From the NCBI RefSeq assembly GCF_963667735.1, contig NZ_OY763919.1, forward strand, positions 1,303,539-1,367,538: a DNA stretch of 64,000 bases. Direction: 5' to 3'. Source of the stretch: an uncultured Methanoregula sp. Its GTDB lineage: Archaea > Halobacteriota > Methanomicrobia > Methanomicrobiales > Methanospirillaceae. The notes below the pieces were generated by a model that had not been told where the DNA came from, did no database searches, and saw only the letters and a program-made list of their open reading frames with translations. Both the position numbers and the translations under genes were made by a program. Every line of letters begins with the position of its first letter. Within the stretch, counting starts at the first letter, position 1. This document shows, one piece after another, positions 10,101-17,703 of this stretch.

Positions 10101-10475
10101 GAACAGAACCCGGTCTGCGTCTACAACCAGGTAGGGAATGCGACCGTCCGGCTTGTTGTCACCAATATATACGGATCCAACTCCACCATCCGGAAAGATC
10201 TCGTCACCGTATCCACGGGTAAACCCAAAGCCCGGTTCGCCCTGAACCGGACCTCAGGGTTCGCACCTCTCCCCATCCAGTTCAAGGATGTCTCCGAGGG
10301 CACAAACATCACCGGCTGGTCCTGGGACTTCAACAATGACGGCATTATCGACAGCACTGAAAAGAATCCTTCCTGTGTCTACAACCTGCCGGGCACTTAT
10401 GGGGTAACCTTCACTGCCACGAACGCATACGGGTCGGACACCGTGGTCCGGAAAGGTTTTGTAACGGTGACCTGA
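7167..10475 (+). CDS. Secreted protein: eight-bladed PQQ-like propeller plus eight PKD domains
   Basis: An N-terminal signal sequence (hydrophobic LLVLGLLLLLVIPVSA) precedes eight repeats of about 40 residues with the pattern SPxxGxDGTIYIGN...YALNPDGTLKW (about residues 70-390). That count fits one eight-bladed beta-propeller of the PQQ/quinoprotein type. Eight PKD domains follow, six of them with the variant WDFxNDGxxDSxxxNPVCVY, spaced about 85 residues apart to the C-terminus. No C-terminal membrane anchor or sorting domain is visible, so it may be released or bound to the surface. Enzyme activity is not implied: this propeller type is often purely structural in archaeal surface proteins. 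The in-frame ATG is at 7167; ATG 7163 is out of frame. Confidence 0.88.
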   Translation: MSLSSLPAWSRALLVLGLLLLLVIPVSAGTVGSPWPKIGHDSRNTGQSPYTGPQAALLKWSYTTGGQIQYSSPVLGPDGTIYIGNYEDRKVYAINLDGTLKWTYLTGGAIQSSPAVGADGTIYIGNAGDNKLYALDPDGTLKWAYTTGGGIVASPALGPDGTILFGNTGEDKKLYALNPDGTLNWSFSTGGLIYNTPAIGPGGTILFGNYGDHYVYALNPDGTLRWRYYSGGPALYLYGSPVIGSDGTIYLGIVNTGNQNQLLALNPDGTRKWSYTTGTGRIYDSAAVGTDGTIVFGCDDGNVYALNPDGTLRWTYLSEGSFKNPAPAIGADGTIYIGNAGDSRIYALSPDGKLRWTYEIGGLKSWGSPAIGPDGTLYIGSTDCKVYAFLGVLDFTADQTGGKSPLMIRFSPASALAPSSWSWDFGDGSGSQDKNPSHAYALPGNYTVTLTATGPAGTNVLRKTGYILVTPPDGAAAAQKAGLVPLLVNLSEKIGLLATTAPLPPAPVADFTADIRYGLAPLTVQFTDTSTGSPRSWSWDFGDGNTSVRQNPRYTYSRPGNYTATLTVKNRGGSSTKTLADPVIVRPIAILPGPDFSQNASSGPVPLAVQFGDRSTGPGITAWAWDFDNDGITDSTDKNPVCVYNLGGNYTVNLTVTNDFGKRTISRKDLITAEGRGPVAAFTANMTAGIPPLAVQFGDRSTGPGITAWSWDFDNDGIIDSTDKNPVCVYNRSGNFSVSLAVTNISGTKTISRKDLIKIVSPAPVASFTANITTGTPPLAVRFSDISTGNITAWSWDFNNDGIPDSAEKNPVCVYTRPGNYTVSLTGTNAYGTNTSSRDGAVTVTNGVAINFTANQTVGTAPLAVRFSDTSTGTNITGWTWDFDTNEIPDSTDRNPVCVYTRPGTYTISLTVTNGYGPQTKTRKEYIRVRDPAPVAAFSANQTAGTAPLAVRFSDTSTGTNITGWSWDFNNDGVTDSTEQNPVCVYNQVGNATVRLVVTNIYGSNSTIRKDLVTVSTGKPKARFALNRTSGFAPLPIQFKDVSEGTNITGWSWDFNNDGIIDSTEKNPSCVYNLPGTYGVTFTATNAYGSDTVVRKGFVTVT

Positions 10476-10502
10476 GGGGAGAGCAGAGTATCGGGGGAAA
10501 CC

Positions 10503-11489
10503 ATGAGTGCGGAGATTCAACAACTGACCAATGAAGCAAAGATCCATGCCGGAACGCTCGATCTGATCCGGCAGGAGATGAAAAAAGTGATCGTAGGGCA
10601 GAACGAGGTCATCGACCGGTTACTCCTTGCCCTTTGTGCGGACGGACACGTCCTCATCGAGGGGGTTCCCGGGATAGCCAAGACCTTAACCGCCCACAGC
10701 CTGGCACGCTGTATTGACTGCAGTTTTGTCAGGCTCCAGTTCACCCCGGATCTTCTTCCTGCCGACATCATAGGAACAAAGATCTACAACCCGAAGGATG
10801 CCACGTTCTCGACCGTGAAAGGCCCGGTCTTTGCCCAGTTCGTCCTTGCCGACGAGATCAACCGTGCACCCCCCAAGGTCCAGTCAGCACTTCTTGAAGC
10901 CATGCAGGAGAAGCAGGTGACCATCCAGGGCGGGACGCACGCCCTTCCCCGCCCGTTCTTCGTGATTGCAACGGAGAACCCGATCGAATCCGAGGGAACC
11001 TACCCGCTGCCCGAGGCACAGGTTGACCGTTTCATGTTCAAGCTCATCATGACCTACCCGGACAAGGCCGACGAAGTGACCATCCTGGATCGTTTCACCG
11101 AAGGAACCACCATCGTTCAGAAGAAAGCGATCTCTGCAGAGGATCTCCTCAGAATCCAGGCCTTCACCCGCCGGATATATGCGGATCTCTCCATCAAGCG
11201 GTATGCCAGCGAGATCACGGATGCCACCCGGAACCCCGGCGCTTACGGGATCGACGATGCCCGGTACATCGCTGTCGGGGCATCCCCGCGGGCATCGATC
11301 TATCTCATCCTTGGCAGCAAAGCCCATGCCTTAGTTGCCGGCCGGGGCTATGTCATTCCCGAGGATATCAAGGCAGTAGCGCACGATGTGCTGCGGCACC
11401 GGATCCTTCTGACCTACGAAGGGGAGGCAGAGGGAATCCGCCCCGAAGCGATCATCGATCGCATCCTTGGAGCAGTGAAGGTTCCATGA
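10503..11489 (+). CDS. MoxR-family AAA+ ATPase
   Basis: The 328-residue protein has Walker A GVPGIAKT (54-61) and Walker B FVLADEIN (113-120), followed by the PPKVQSALLEAMQE helix typical of MoxR ATPases. The ASPRASIYL motif in the C-terminal lid is also typical. MoxR proteins are chaperone-like ATPases that work with von Willebrand A partners to activate or assemble metal enzymes and membrane complexes. Here it leads a three-gene operon with a DUF58 protein and a VWA membrane protein, the standard association. The ATG is preceded by a run of G at 10494-10498. The client in this organism cannot be read from the sequence. Confidence 0.92.
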   Translation: MSAEIQQLTNEAKIHAGTLDLIRQEMKKVIVGQNEVIDRLLLALCADGHVLIEGVPGIAKTLTAHSLARCIDCSFVRLQFTPDLLPADIIGTKIYNPKDATFSTVKGPVFAQFVLADEINRAPPKVQSALLEAMQEKQVTIQGGTHALPRPFFVIATENPIESEGTYPLPEAQVDRFMFKLIMTYPDKADEVTILDRFTEGTTIVQKKAISAEDLLRIQAFTRRIYADLSIKRYASEITDATRNPGAYGIDDARYIAVGASPRASIYLILGSKAHALVAGRGYVIPEDIKAVAHDVLRHRILLTYEGEAEGIRPEAIIDRILGAVKVP

Positions 11490-11556
11490 GGCATGGAGCC
11501 GGCTCGCCGGAATATGCGGATGGGTGCAAAGGTGCATGGCCGGAGGAGAGCGGTAC

Positions 11557-12453
11557 ATGGAAGACCGGCACGACCTGATCCGGCAATTCACGCGGATCGA
11601 ACTGAACACCCTCCGTCCTGCCGGGGGATTCCGGCCCGGGCTTCACCATTCACCCTTCAGGGCAGAGGGTCTTGAATTCTCGGAGATCCGGGAGTACGTG
11701 TGCGGCGACGATATTCGTTCCATCGACTGGAATGTGACTGCCAGGTACAACCATCCATTCATAAAGGAATACACCGGGGAACGCGACCAGACCTTCTACC
11801 TGGTGGCAGATATCTCCGGCTCGGGAACGTTCGGGTCAGAAAAGACAAAACAGAGAACGATCGCGGAACTCGTCGCAACCCTGGGATTTTCCGCAATAGC
11901 AGCCTGCGACCGGGTAGGTCTCTGCCTCTTCTCGGACCGGGTGGAAAAATTCATACCGGCGAAATCCGGGAAGAAACATCTTGTCCGGATCCTGAATACC
12001 GTTATCGACCACAAGCCGGTCTCAAAAAAAACCGATCTCAACGCTGCCACCCACTTCCTTGCAAAAACACTCCCCCGCCGGAGTTCGATCATTATCCTGT
12101 CGGATTTCCTCTCCCCTTCCTTTGGGCATTCCCTCGCAGTGTTGCACCGGCACCATGAAGTGATCGCGATCCGTGTCATGGACCTGCGGGAGCGGGAACT
12201 GCCGGATATCGGTTACATCGAGTTCGAAGACCCTGAAACGGGGGAACAGATGCTGGCCGATACCTCCGATACGGGATTCCGTGCCCGGTACCGGGAACTG
12301 GTAGCGGATGCAGAAAGGGATCTCTGCCGCGATCTGGCAAAAAAGCGCATCCCCCACCTTGTGCTCACGACAGGCGAACCCTATGGCAATCCCCTGAAAA
12401 GGTTCTTTCTGGGCTTGCCCGGACGGAGGCGATATCATGCCGGGATTTTATAA
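11557..12453 (+). CDS. DUF58 domain protein of the MoxR operon
   Basis: The frame is open further upstream, but ATG 11557 follows a clear ribosome site GGAGGAG at 11542-11548, giving 298 residues. The DUF58 hallmarks are present: GDDIRSIDWNVTAR, then FIKEYTGERDQTFYLVAD, then a VWA-like DISGSGTFG in which Asp, Ser and Gly resemble a metal-ion-dependent adhesion site. It is soluble, with no membrane segment, so it is the short form of the family. It probably links the ATPase upstream to the VWA membrane protein downstream, whose ATG lies 17 bases inside this gene, indicating translational coupling. Confidence 0.9.
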   Translation: MEDRHDLIRQFTRIELNTLRPAGGFRPGLHHSPFRAEGLEFSEIREYVCGDDIRSIDWNVTARYNHPFIKEYTGERDQTFYLVADISGSGTFGSEKTKQRTIAELVATLGFSAIAACDRVGLCLFSDRVEKFIPAKSGKKHLVRILNTVIDHKPVSKKTDLNAATHFLAKTLPRRSSIIILSDFLSPSFGHSLAVLHRHHEVIAIRVMDLRERELPDIGYIEFEDPETGEQMLADTSDTGFRARYRELVADAERDLCRDLAKKRIPHLVLTTGEPYGNPLKRFFLGLPGRRRYHAGIL

Positions 12454-13387
12454 TCCCCTCTGGCTTACCGGACTCATTCTCATTCCCGTACTTGCCGTCA
12501 TGTATGCCTGGATCACAAAAAGGAAGAAGAACGAAGCCATTGCGTTTTCCCATCTTGCATTCGTGAAATCGGCCCTGGGCGACGCGAAGAGATCCCGCCG
12601 GGTCCATCTCCTCTTTATCCTGACCCTCGCAGCCCTTGCCCTGCTCATCGTCGGGCTCGCGGACCCCCATATCCCGCTGGAGCAGACCAAGGATGGCGTG
12701 AATGTGATCCTTGCCATCGATGACTCCGGCAGTATGCAGGCTGACGATTACAAACCCTCCCGCATCGAAGCAGCCAAGAGTGCCGGGGAGATCCTCATAA
12801 AAAGCCTTGATCAGAAGGATTACGCCGGCGTTGTTATATTCGAATCGGGTGCAACTACCGCGGCGTACCTGAGTCCGGATAAGGACCGGGTCCGCGAGAA
12901 GCTTTTATCCATCAGGGCAAGGGAAGGACAGACTGCTATCGGCGACGGCCTCACCCTTGCCATCGATATGGCGGGATCGGTTCCGGGCCGGAAGAGCGTT
13001 GTCGTCCTCCTATCAGACGGGGTGAACAATGCCGGTGTTATCTCCCCCGATGAGGCGGTCGGTTTTGCAAAAGAGGCAAAGATCCAGGTATTTACCGTAG
13101 GCATGGGCTCGGATCAACCGGTTATTACCGGCAGAGACTGGATGGGCAACCCCCAGTACGCCCGGCTTGACGAGGCAACGCTCCAGTCGGTTGCTGCAAA
13201 GACCGGTGGGAAATATTTCAAATCCGTTGATGCGGGGACCTTAAAGGAGATCTACGCAAACTTAAACCAGGAGATAACCCGGGAGAAGGAAGAGACGAGT
13301 ATTAAGGACCTGTTCATAGCAGGAGCTCTCGCTCTCCTGGTACTGGAACTCTGGTTGCGCTATGGAATGAAGCGGATCATCCAGTAG
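12437..13387 (+). CDS. Membrane-anchored von Willebrand factor A protein (BatA-like)
   Basis: The protein has two N-terminal membrane helices (about 6-26 and 57-75), a VWA domain starting at about residue 90 with the metal-binding motif DDSGSM (95-100), and a third helix near the C-terminus (about 293-310). This is the layout of BatA-type proteins that accompany MoxR and DUF58. VWA domains bind a divalent metal and a protein partner. The gene overlaps the DUF58 gene by 17 bases and closes the operon. A role in aerotolerance, as proposed for bacterial Bat proteins, is only an analogy. Confidence 0.9.
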   Translation: MPGFYNPLWLTGLILIPVLAVMYAWITKRKKNEAIAFSHLAFVKSALGDAKRSRRVHLLFILTLAALALLIVGLADPHIPLEQTKDGVNVILAIDDSGSMQADDYKPSRIEAAKSAGEILIKSLDQKDYAGVVIFESGATTAAYLSPDKDRVREKLLSIRAREGQTAIGDGLTLAIDMAGSVPGRKSVVVLLSDGVNNAGVISPDEAVGFAKEAKIQVFTVGMGSDQPVITGRDWMGNPQYARLDEATLQSVAAKTGGKYFKSVDAGTLKEIYANLNQEITREKEETSIKDLFIAGALALLVLELWLRYGMKRIIQ

Positions 13388-13480
13388 CGGGCAACCTTTT
13401 TTCAGGGATATGTGCGGCCGGTCCTTTCCCGCAATACCATCGGCATCTTGTCTGCCTGTTGCGGGTGTAGCGATGCTCCG

Positions 13481-14299
13481 TCAGATCGTATCGAAATAAT
13501 AGACGCCCATCATGAGTCCCGTTGCGGGATACCGGGGCTTTCCTGGAAAGAATATCGGATCCAGCAGGACCTGCGGCGGGGCTATTGGCATCCCGTCCTT
13601 CGGATCTTCTGAAATAACCTGCACATCTGATGACATGATCATCATCCCAACGCAGGATCCAAGACCAAAGAGGCATATGGACTCTGCCGGGATCATGGAC
13701 CCGGTTCCCAGGTACTGGAATGCGAGGATGATTGCCGCCACCGAGCAGTCATAGTAATGGAACTGCGCGATCCTCCGGTCGGTGCTGTCGCAGGGACGGA
13801 TCGAACCGAAGATCTTCGTGGTGCTGAACGGGAAGACAGGAGTAATTCCCTTACGGGTACACAGATCTTCGGCCAGGTGAAGGATCAGGCCGAACATCAC
13901 CCCCCCGAGAAATGCGGCAGGGATATACATGGCCGCCCGGTCCATCAGGAGGGAAGCAGGAACGAGCAGGAGCACAGCAAGGACTGCCCAAAGAAATACA
14001 ATCCCGGGGATGGAATGCGTCAGCCGTTTGTCGCCAGGGTCCAAATCCTGCCCTGTCAGGTTCCTGTACATCCGGCAGAGCAGGGGCGTACAGAGGTGTC
14101 TGCTGAATCGCGTGATCATCCACGCACATGTCCTCAGCTGGAAGCTATGCGGTTTTTTCATCTGGATGTCCGGCAGGATGGCACCGGTACAGGCACCCGT
14201 ACAGATCAGGAGGATGAGTGCCGGAGCGGTGGGCACCAGCGCACTGCAGAGGATAAGAGTACTAATTCCTGTCAGTACAATATGGTGCCGGGTGATCAT
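13481..14299 (-). CDS. Membrane metal-dependent hydrolase, YdjM/DUF457-like
   Basis: A 272-residue protein with about five membrane helices and conserved metal-ligand candidates: ILPDIQMKKPH near residue 45, GDKRLTHSIPG near residue 95, and HLAEDLCT near residue 145. The DxxxxxTHS pattern is typical of the YdjM/LexA-binding inner-membrane hydrolase family (DUF457). Members are common beside unrelated genes and their substrate is unknown; the link to LexA comes only from a bacterial interaction and has no meaning here. It points away from modA and stands alone. Confidence 0.75.
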   Translation of the reverse strand: MITRHHIVLTGISTLILCSALVPTAPALILLICTGACTGAILPDIQMKKPHSFQLRTCAWMITRFSRHLCTPLLCRMYRNLTGQDLDPGDKRLTHSIPGIVFLWAVLAVLLLVPASLLMDRAAMYIPAAFLGGVMFGLILHLAEDLCTRKGITPVFPFSTTKIFGSIRPCDSTDRRIAQFHYYDCSVAAIILAFQYLGTGSMIPAESICLFGLGSCVGMMIMSSDVQVISEDPKDGMPIAPPQVLLDPIFFPGKPRYPATGLMMGVYYFDTI

Positions 14300-14623
14300 G
14301 AGATGGACTCCGGTTCACTTGAAGGGAAGTCTGGCGAACTCCCTTTTGTATGTGTGTGCATGTTGTCCACAGGTTTTGGCGATCTTGGGGACAATTGCAA
14401 TGTTGGGCGTTTCAGATATTAATTGTTCGGTTTAACATTTCCAATTTGTAAATATAAAATAATTAATAACCGGGTGGGGAGTATGTTTCCTCGGGACACC
14501 ATAGCTGGAAAAATTATATCGGGGTAACGGCTGCTATAATGATTTCAACAGCCCAATGGTCCATTGTACTCTGTTTTAGCGGTTTACTCCCGCCTGTGAT
14601 AGAAGAATACTTCCTATGTCACA

Positions 14624-14633
14624 ATATAAATAT
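14624..14633 (+). promoter_or_regulatory. Candidate TATA box upstream of the modABC leader
   Basis: ATATAAATAT is the strongest TATA-like sequence in the 588-base gap 14300-14887 on this strand. A transcript from it would start near 14650 and include the hairpins at 14699-14777 before modA. A second TATA-like box lies closer to the gene at 14838-14856, so two transcript forms are possible. Confidence 0.4.
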
Positions 14634-14698
14634 TTGTAATAACAGAAAATGATCCTGTAACAGAGAAGAGATCATATCCTCGATCGTACGTTACGCCC

Positions 14699-14777
14699 GC
14701 GGGAGACACCGTAATGCGGTGCTTCCTTCTCCCGGAAGTTATCCCCGGGACAACCCTGGCAGGCCTCCTGCCGGGAT
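14699..14777 (+). other. Candidate structured RNA element upstream of modA
   Basis: Three helices can be drawn: CGGGAG/CTCCCG (14700-14705 with 14729-14734) enclosing CACCG/CGGTG (14707-14711 with 14717-14721), and a nine-pair helix with a CCT loop (14755-14775, one G-T pair). CTTCC at 14722-14726 can also pair with GGAAG at 14734-14738, which competes with the outer helix. Mutually exclusive helices before an oxyanion transporter suggest a regulatory leader or small RNA. I could not match it to the published molybdenum cofactor motif, so the class is open. Confidence 0.35.
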
Positions 14778-14837
14778 CTGGTTCAACGGGCGGTCCTGTT
14801 AAAATCAACAATAAACCATTAACATTTCACAGCAATT

Positions 14838-14856
14838 AAACATATTTTTAAATTAC
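14838..14856 (+). promoter_or_regulatory. Proximal TATA box of modA
   Basis: The AT stretch containing CATATTTTTAAATT is centred about 40 bases before the modA ATG. A start about 25 bases downstream would leave a very short leader that includes the ribosome site GGAAGGAG at 14873-14880. Confidence 0.45.
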
Positions 14857-14887
14857 CGAAACAACAGCTTATGGAAGGAGTTCAACA

Positions 14888-15844
14888 ATGTCTCTCTTGA
14901 AACCAAAGCAGATCGTTCTCATCAGTATCGTAACCATGCTGCTCATCGCAACAGCAGTCTTTGCCGGCTGCACCGGCACTAACCCGCAGGCCCCGGCAAC
15001 AACCGTAGCAACCCCCGTTGCAGCAACACCGGTTGCCACGCCCGAGCCGGTAGCAACAACCGCTGCCCCGGTCTCCACGCCAACCGCTGTTGTAACAACC
15101 AGCACGCCGGCACCGGTATACACGTACTCTGAAGGAAACGTCATTGCCTACACGGCAGCGTCCCTCAAAGGTGTATCGCCCAAACTCGCAAAGGACTTCG
15201 AGACCATGTTCCCGGGACACCATGTCACGTTCAACCTTGACGGGACCCAGGCCTTAAAGACCCAGGTGCAGAACGGCGCCTACTGCGATGTCTTCATCTC
15301 AGCAAGCAATGCGTACACGACCGAACTCACCAAGGGCGGATACTTCCTCGATGGCACCGTCAAGCCCCTGACCTCGAATTACGTGATCGTCATCCTGCCT
15401 TCCAAGAACCCGGCGAACATCCAGTCCCTTGCCGACCTCTCGAAATCAGGAGTAAAGATCGCCCGGGCCGACACGAGCGTTCCTGTAGGCACTGCAACCA
15501 ATGCCGCGCTTGCCAACCTTGCGAAGGGCCAGTATGGCAATGACTGGAACACTTCCGTCTGGAAGAACACGGTGACTTTCGAGACTTCGGAGCCAGCGGT
15601 TGCAACCAAGGTTGCGCTCGGCGAAGTGGATGCCGGATTTGTCTACGAATCCACGTACACGGCAGCCCCCGCAGGCACGTACACCGCACTTACCATCCCG
15701 AAGACCTACAACTACCTCCAGACCTACACCATCGGCGTCATGAAGCAGTCCACCAGCAAGGGTGCGGCAGCGGACTTCGAGACCTTCATGCTCTCGACTG
15801 TAGGCCAGCAGGATCTCAAGGACTATGGCTTCAGGCCGGTATAA
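14888..15844 (+). CDS. modA: Molybdate/tungstate ABC transporter, substrate-binding lipoprotein
   Basis: A lipoprotein signal ends in FAGC (Cys28), followed by a Thr/Ala/Pro tether to about residue 80. The ModA fold then begins with AYTAASLKGVSPKL, followed by FNLDGTQALKTQVQNGAYC and DVFISASN. PVGTATNA and the C-terminal DAGFVYESTY complete the usual set. This family binds molybdate or tungstate at the outer membrane face and delivers it to ModBC. Methanogens need these metals for formylmethanofuran dehydrogenase and formate dehydrogenase. The ribosome site GGAAGGAG precedes the ATG. Which oxyanion is preferred cannot be decided here. Confidence 0.9.
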   Translation: MSLLKPKQIVLISIVTMLLIATAVFAGCTGTNPQAPATTVATPVAATPVATPEPVATTAAPVSTPTAVVTTSTPAPVYTYSEGNVIAYTAASLKGVSPKLAKDFETMFPGHHVTFNLDGTQALKTQVQNGAYCDVFISASNAYTTELTKGGYFLDGTVKPLTSNYVIVILPSKNPANIQSLADLSKSGVKIARADTSVPVGTATNAALANLAKGQYGNDWNTSVWKNTVTFETSEPAVATKVALGEVDAGFVYESTYTAAPAGTYTALTIPKTYNYLQTYTIGVMKQSTSKGAAADFETFMLSTVGQQDLKDYGFRPV

Positions 15845-15913
15845 TATTTCCCAACCTTTATTTTCGTTCGCTCCCCATTGGAGGAATAGCCGGATCGGCG
15901 GAGACAAAGAACC

Positions 15914-16729
15914 ATGAGTTCTTCATCAGTTCAGAAATTCCAGAGATCCTTACTCCTGCTAGGTTCAGCGGTTCTCGTTCTTGCTGTCACCCTGTACCTC
16001 GCCCTGCCGGTCCTTGCCCTGTTCTTCCGGACAACGCCGGAGCTCTTCCTCTCGTCCCTCTCCAACCCCGAAGTGATCAGCGCCCTCTGGCTCAGTCTCT
16101 TCACCTCGGTTGTCTCGCTTGCCATCGTCATTCTTGTCGGCACGCCGTTCGCATTCGTGCACTCCCGGAGCAAATATCCCGGCAAGGTCATCGTGGACAC
16201 CTTGATCGATCTTCCGCTCGTGCTCCCGCCCGCGGTTGCCGGTCTCGCGCTGCTCGTTCTCTACGGGCGGGTCGGGATCCTCGGCCAGTATCTCAACCTG
16301 ATGGGCATCACCATCGCCTTTACCACGGTTGCGGTCATCATGGCCCAGGTCTTTGTGGCATCCCCGTTCTACCTGCGCCAGGCCAAATCCCTCTTCGAGC
16401 AGCTCGATCCGGCGTACGAACAGACGGCCCTGACCCTCGGGGCGTCTCCTGTAAGAATTTTTTTGCAGATCACCCTGCCGCTCACGGCCGGCGGGCTTGT
16501 CTCCGGTGCCGTCATGACCTTTGGCCGGGCGCTTGGCGAATTCGGGGCAACGATCATGTTTGCCGGCAACCTCCCAGGAGTAACCCAGACCATGCCCCTT
16601 GCGGTCTACGTGGGCATGGAGGGGAATTTCATGGTCGGGCTCACGGTCGCGATCATCCTGGTCATCATCTCCTTTGCCATCATGATCGCAGTCCGGCTTC
16701 TTGCCGGAAAGGAGATTCCCCATGCTTGA
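15914..16729 (+). CDS. modB: Molybdate/tungstate ABC transporter permease
   Basis: A 271-residue integral membrane protein with six predicted helices. It carries the permease coupling loop in LDPAYEQTALTLGASPVRIF, where EQTALTLGAS is the EAA motif that docks on the ATPase. GRALGEFGATIMFAGN is characteristic of ModB/WtpB/CysT permeases. It lies 69 bases after modA, and its last eight bases overlap the ATG of modC, which ties the three genes into one operon. Confidence 0.92.
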   Translation: MSSSSVQKFQRSLLLLGSAVLVLAVTLYLALPVLALFFRTTPELFLSSLSNPEVISALWLSLFTSVVSLAIVILVGTPFAFVHSRSKYPGKVIVDTLIDLPLVLPPAVAGLALLVLYGRVGILGQYLNLMGITIAFTTVAVIMAQVFVASPFYLRQAKSLFEQLDPAYEQTALTLGASPVRIFLQITLPLTAGGLVSGAVMTFGRALGEFGATIMFAGNLPGVTQTMPLAVYVGMEGNFMVGLTVAIILVIISFAIMIAVRLLAGKEIPHA

Positions 16730-17411
16730 GGCCCGCATCATAAAAGAGCTCCGGGATTTTACGCTCGATGTCTCTCTTCGCGTGGACAAGGGCAGGATAC
16801 TTGTCCTGATGGGGGAGAACGGGGCAGGAAAATCCACGATCCTCAATATCATAGCAGGGCTCCTTGCTCCGGATTCCGGCTCGATCAGATTCAATGGCAA
16901 TGCCGTTGTCGATGCGACAACCGGCCTTTGTGTTCCGACAGAAGAGCGCCGGATCGGGTATGTCTTCCAGAAATCCGCAGTCTTCCCGCACATGACGGTC
17001 CGGGATAATATCGCGTTCGGTCTCCGGGCCCGGCACTGCGACGAGCGTATTGTCAAAGAGCGGGTGGCAACATGGCTCGACTCCCTGGATATCGTGAAGC
17101 TTGCTGATGTCAAAGCGGGCAACCTCTCCGGCGGGCAGAAGCAGCGCGTTGCCCTTGCCCGGGCGCTTGCCACCGAACCGGTCCTCCTCATGCTGGATGA
17201 GCCTTTCGAAGGGCTGGATCCCGAGAGTACCCTCTCCGTGAAGGAGGCGGTCCGGCAGTACACAACCGATCTTCAGATTCCCTGCATCATGGTGACCCAC
17301 ATTGTTGCAGATGCCCGCGATATCGGCGATCACGGAAGCCTCCTCTGCCGGGGAAGCATCACGTGGAATGGCCGGGCATCCGATTTTCCCGGGTGCGGAT
17401 GCCGGCCCTGA
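16722..17411 (+). CDS. modC: Molybdate/tungstate ABC transporter ATP-binding protein
   Basis: ATG 16722 is chosen because GGAAAGGAG (16706-16714) precedes it; an in-frame TTG at 16701 is less likely. The protein has Walker A GENGAGKST (31-39), Q-loop YVFQKSAVFPHMTV, signature LSGGQKQR and Walker B VLLMLDEP, then the switch His in MVTHIVADA. At 229 residues it lacks the C-terminal regulatory TOBE domain found in many ModC proteins, so it is a minimal transporter ATPase. Its start overlaps the modB stop as ATGCTTGA. The tail ends in a Cys-rich GCGCRP. Confidence 0.92.
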   Translation: MLEARIIKELRDFTLDVSLRVDKGRILVLMGENGAGKSTILNIIAGLLAPDSGSIRFNGNAVVDATTGLCVPTEERRIGYVFQKSAVFPHMTVRDNIAFGLRARHCDERIVKERVATWLDSLDIVKLADVKAGNLSGGQKQRVALARALATEPVLLMLDEPFEGLDPESTLSVKEAVRQYTTDLQIPCIMVTHIVADARDIGDHGSLLCRGSITWNGRASDFPGCGCRP

Positions 17412-17503
17412 ACCGTTTCCGCACATGATTTGGCGGTATCTTCTTCTCACACAACCGGTTCAGAGTCCTGGCATCGTCAAATCCCCCGGCTTTATGTTTA
17501 TTA

Positions 17504-17538
17504 TTTTCAATTAACATATCAATATTGTTAAATGAAAA
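17504..17538. repeat. AT-rich inverted repeat, possible operator
   Basis: Two 13-base arms (17504-17516 and 17526-17538) match at 12 of 13 positions around a nine-base centre. The arm centres are 22 bases apart, two helical turns, which suits a dimeric regulator. It lies after modC and before a TATA-like box at about 17540-17549 and a GGAGGA ribosome-site match at 17592-17597. Confidence 0.45.
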
Positions 17539-17703
17539 ATGTTATAACCTGGAACGCATAACATTGTAGTGTCCCCAGGAATACACGCATCCGGAGGACA
17601 CATGCACACACCAAATGTCAGAGTAACTATACCTGGGAGTTTCCTGACCAGAAATTCCCCCTATTTTTCTTTACAGGATTTTAAAAAAGGAGATATACCG
17701 GTA

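Noticed and set aside
14614..14811. Minus-strand frame of 65 codons in the modA leader region
   Set aside because: No domain or ribosome site, and it covers the predicted hairpins.
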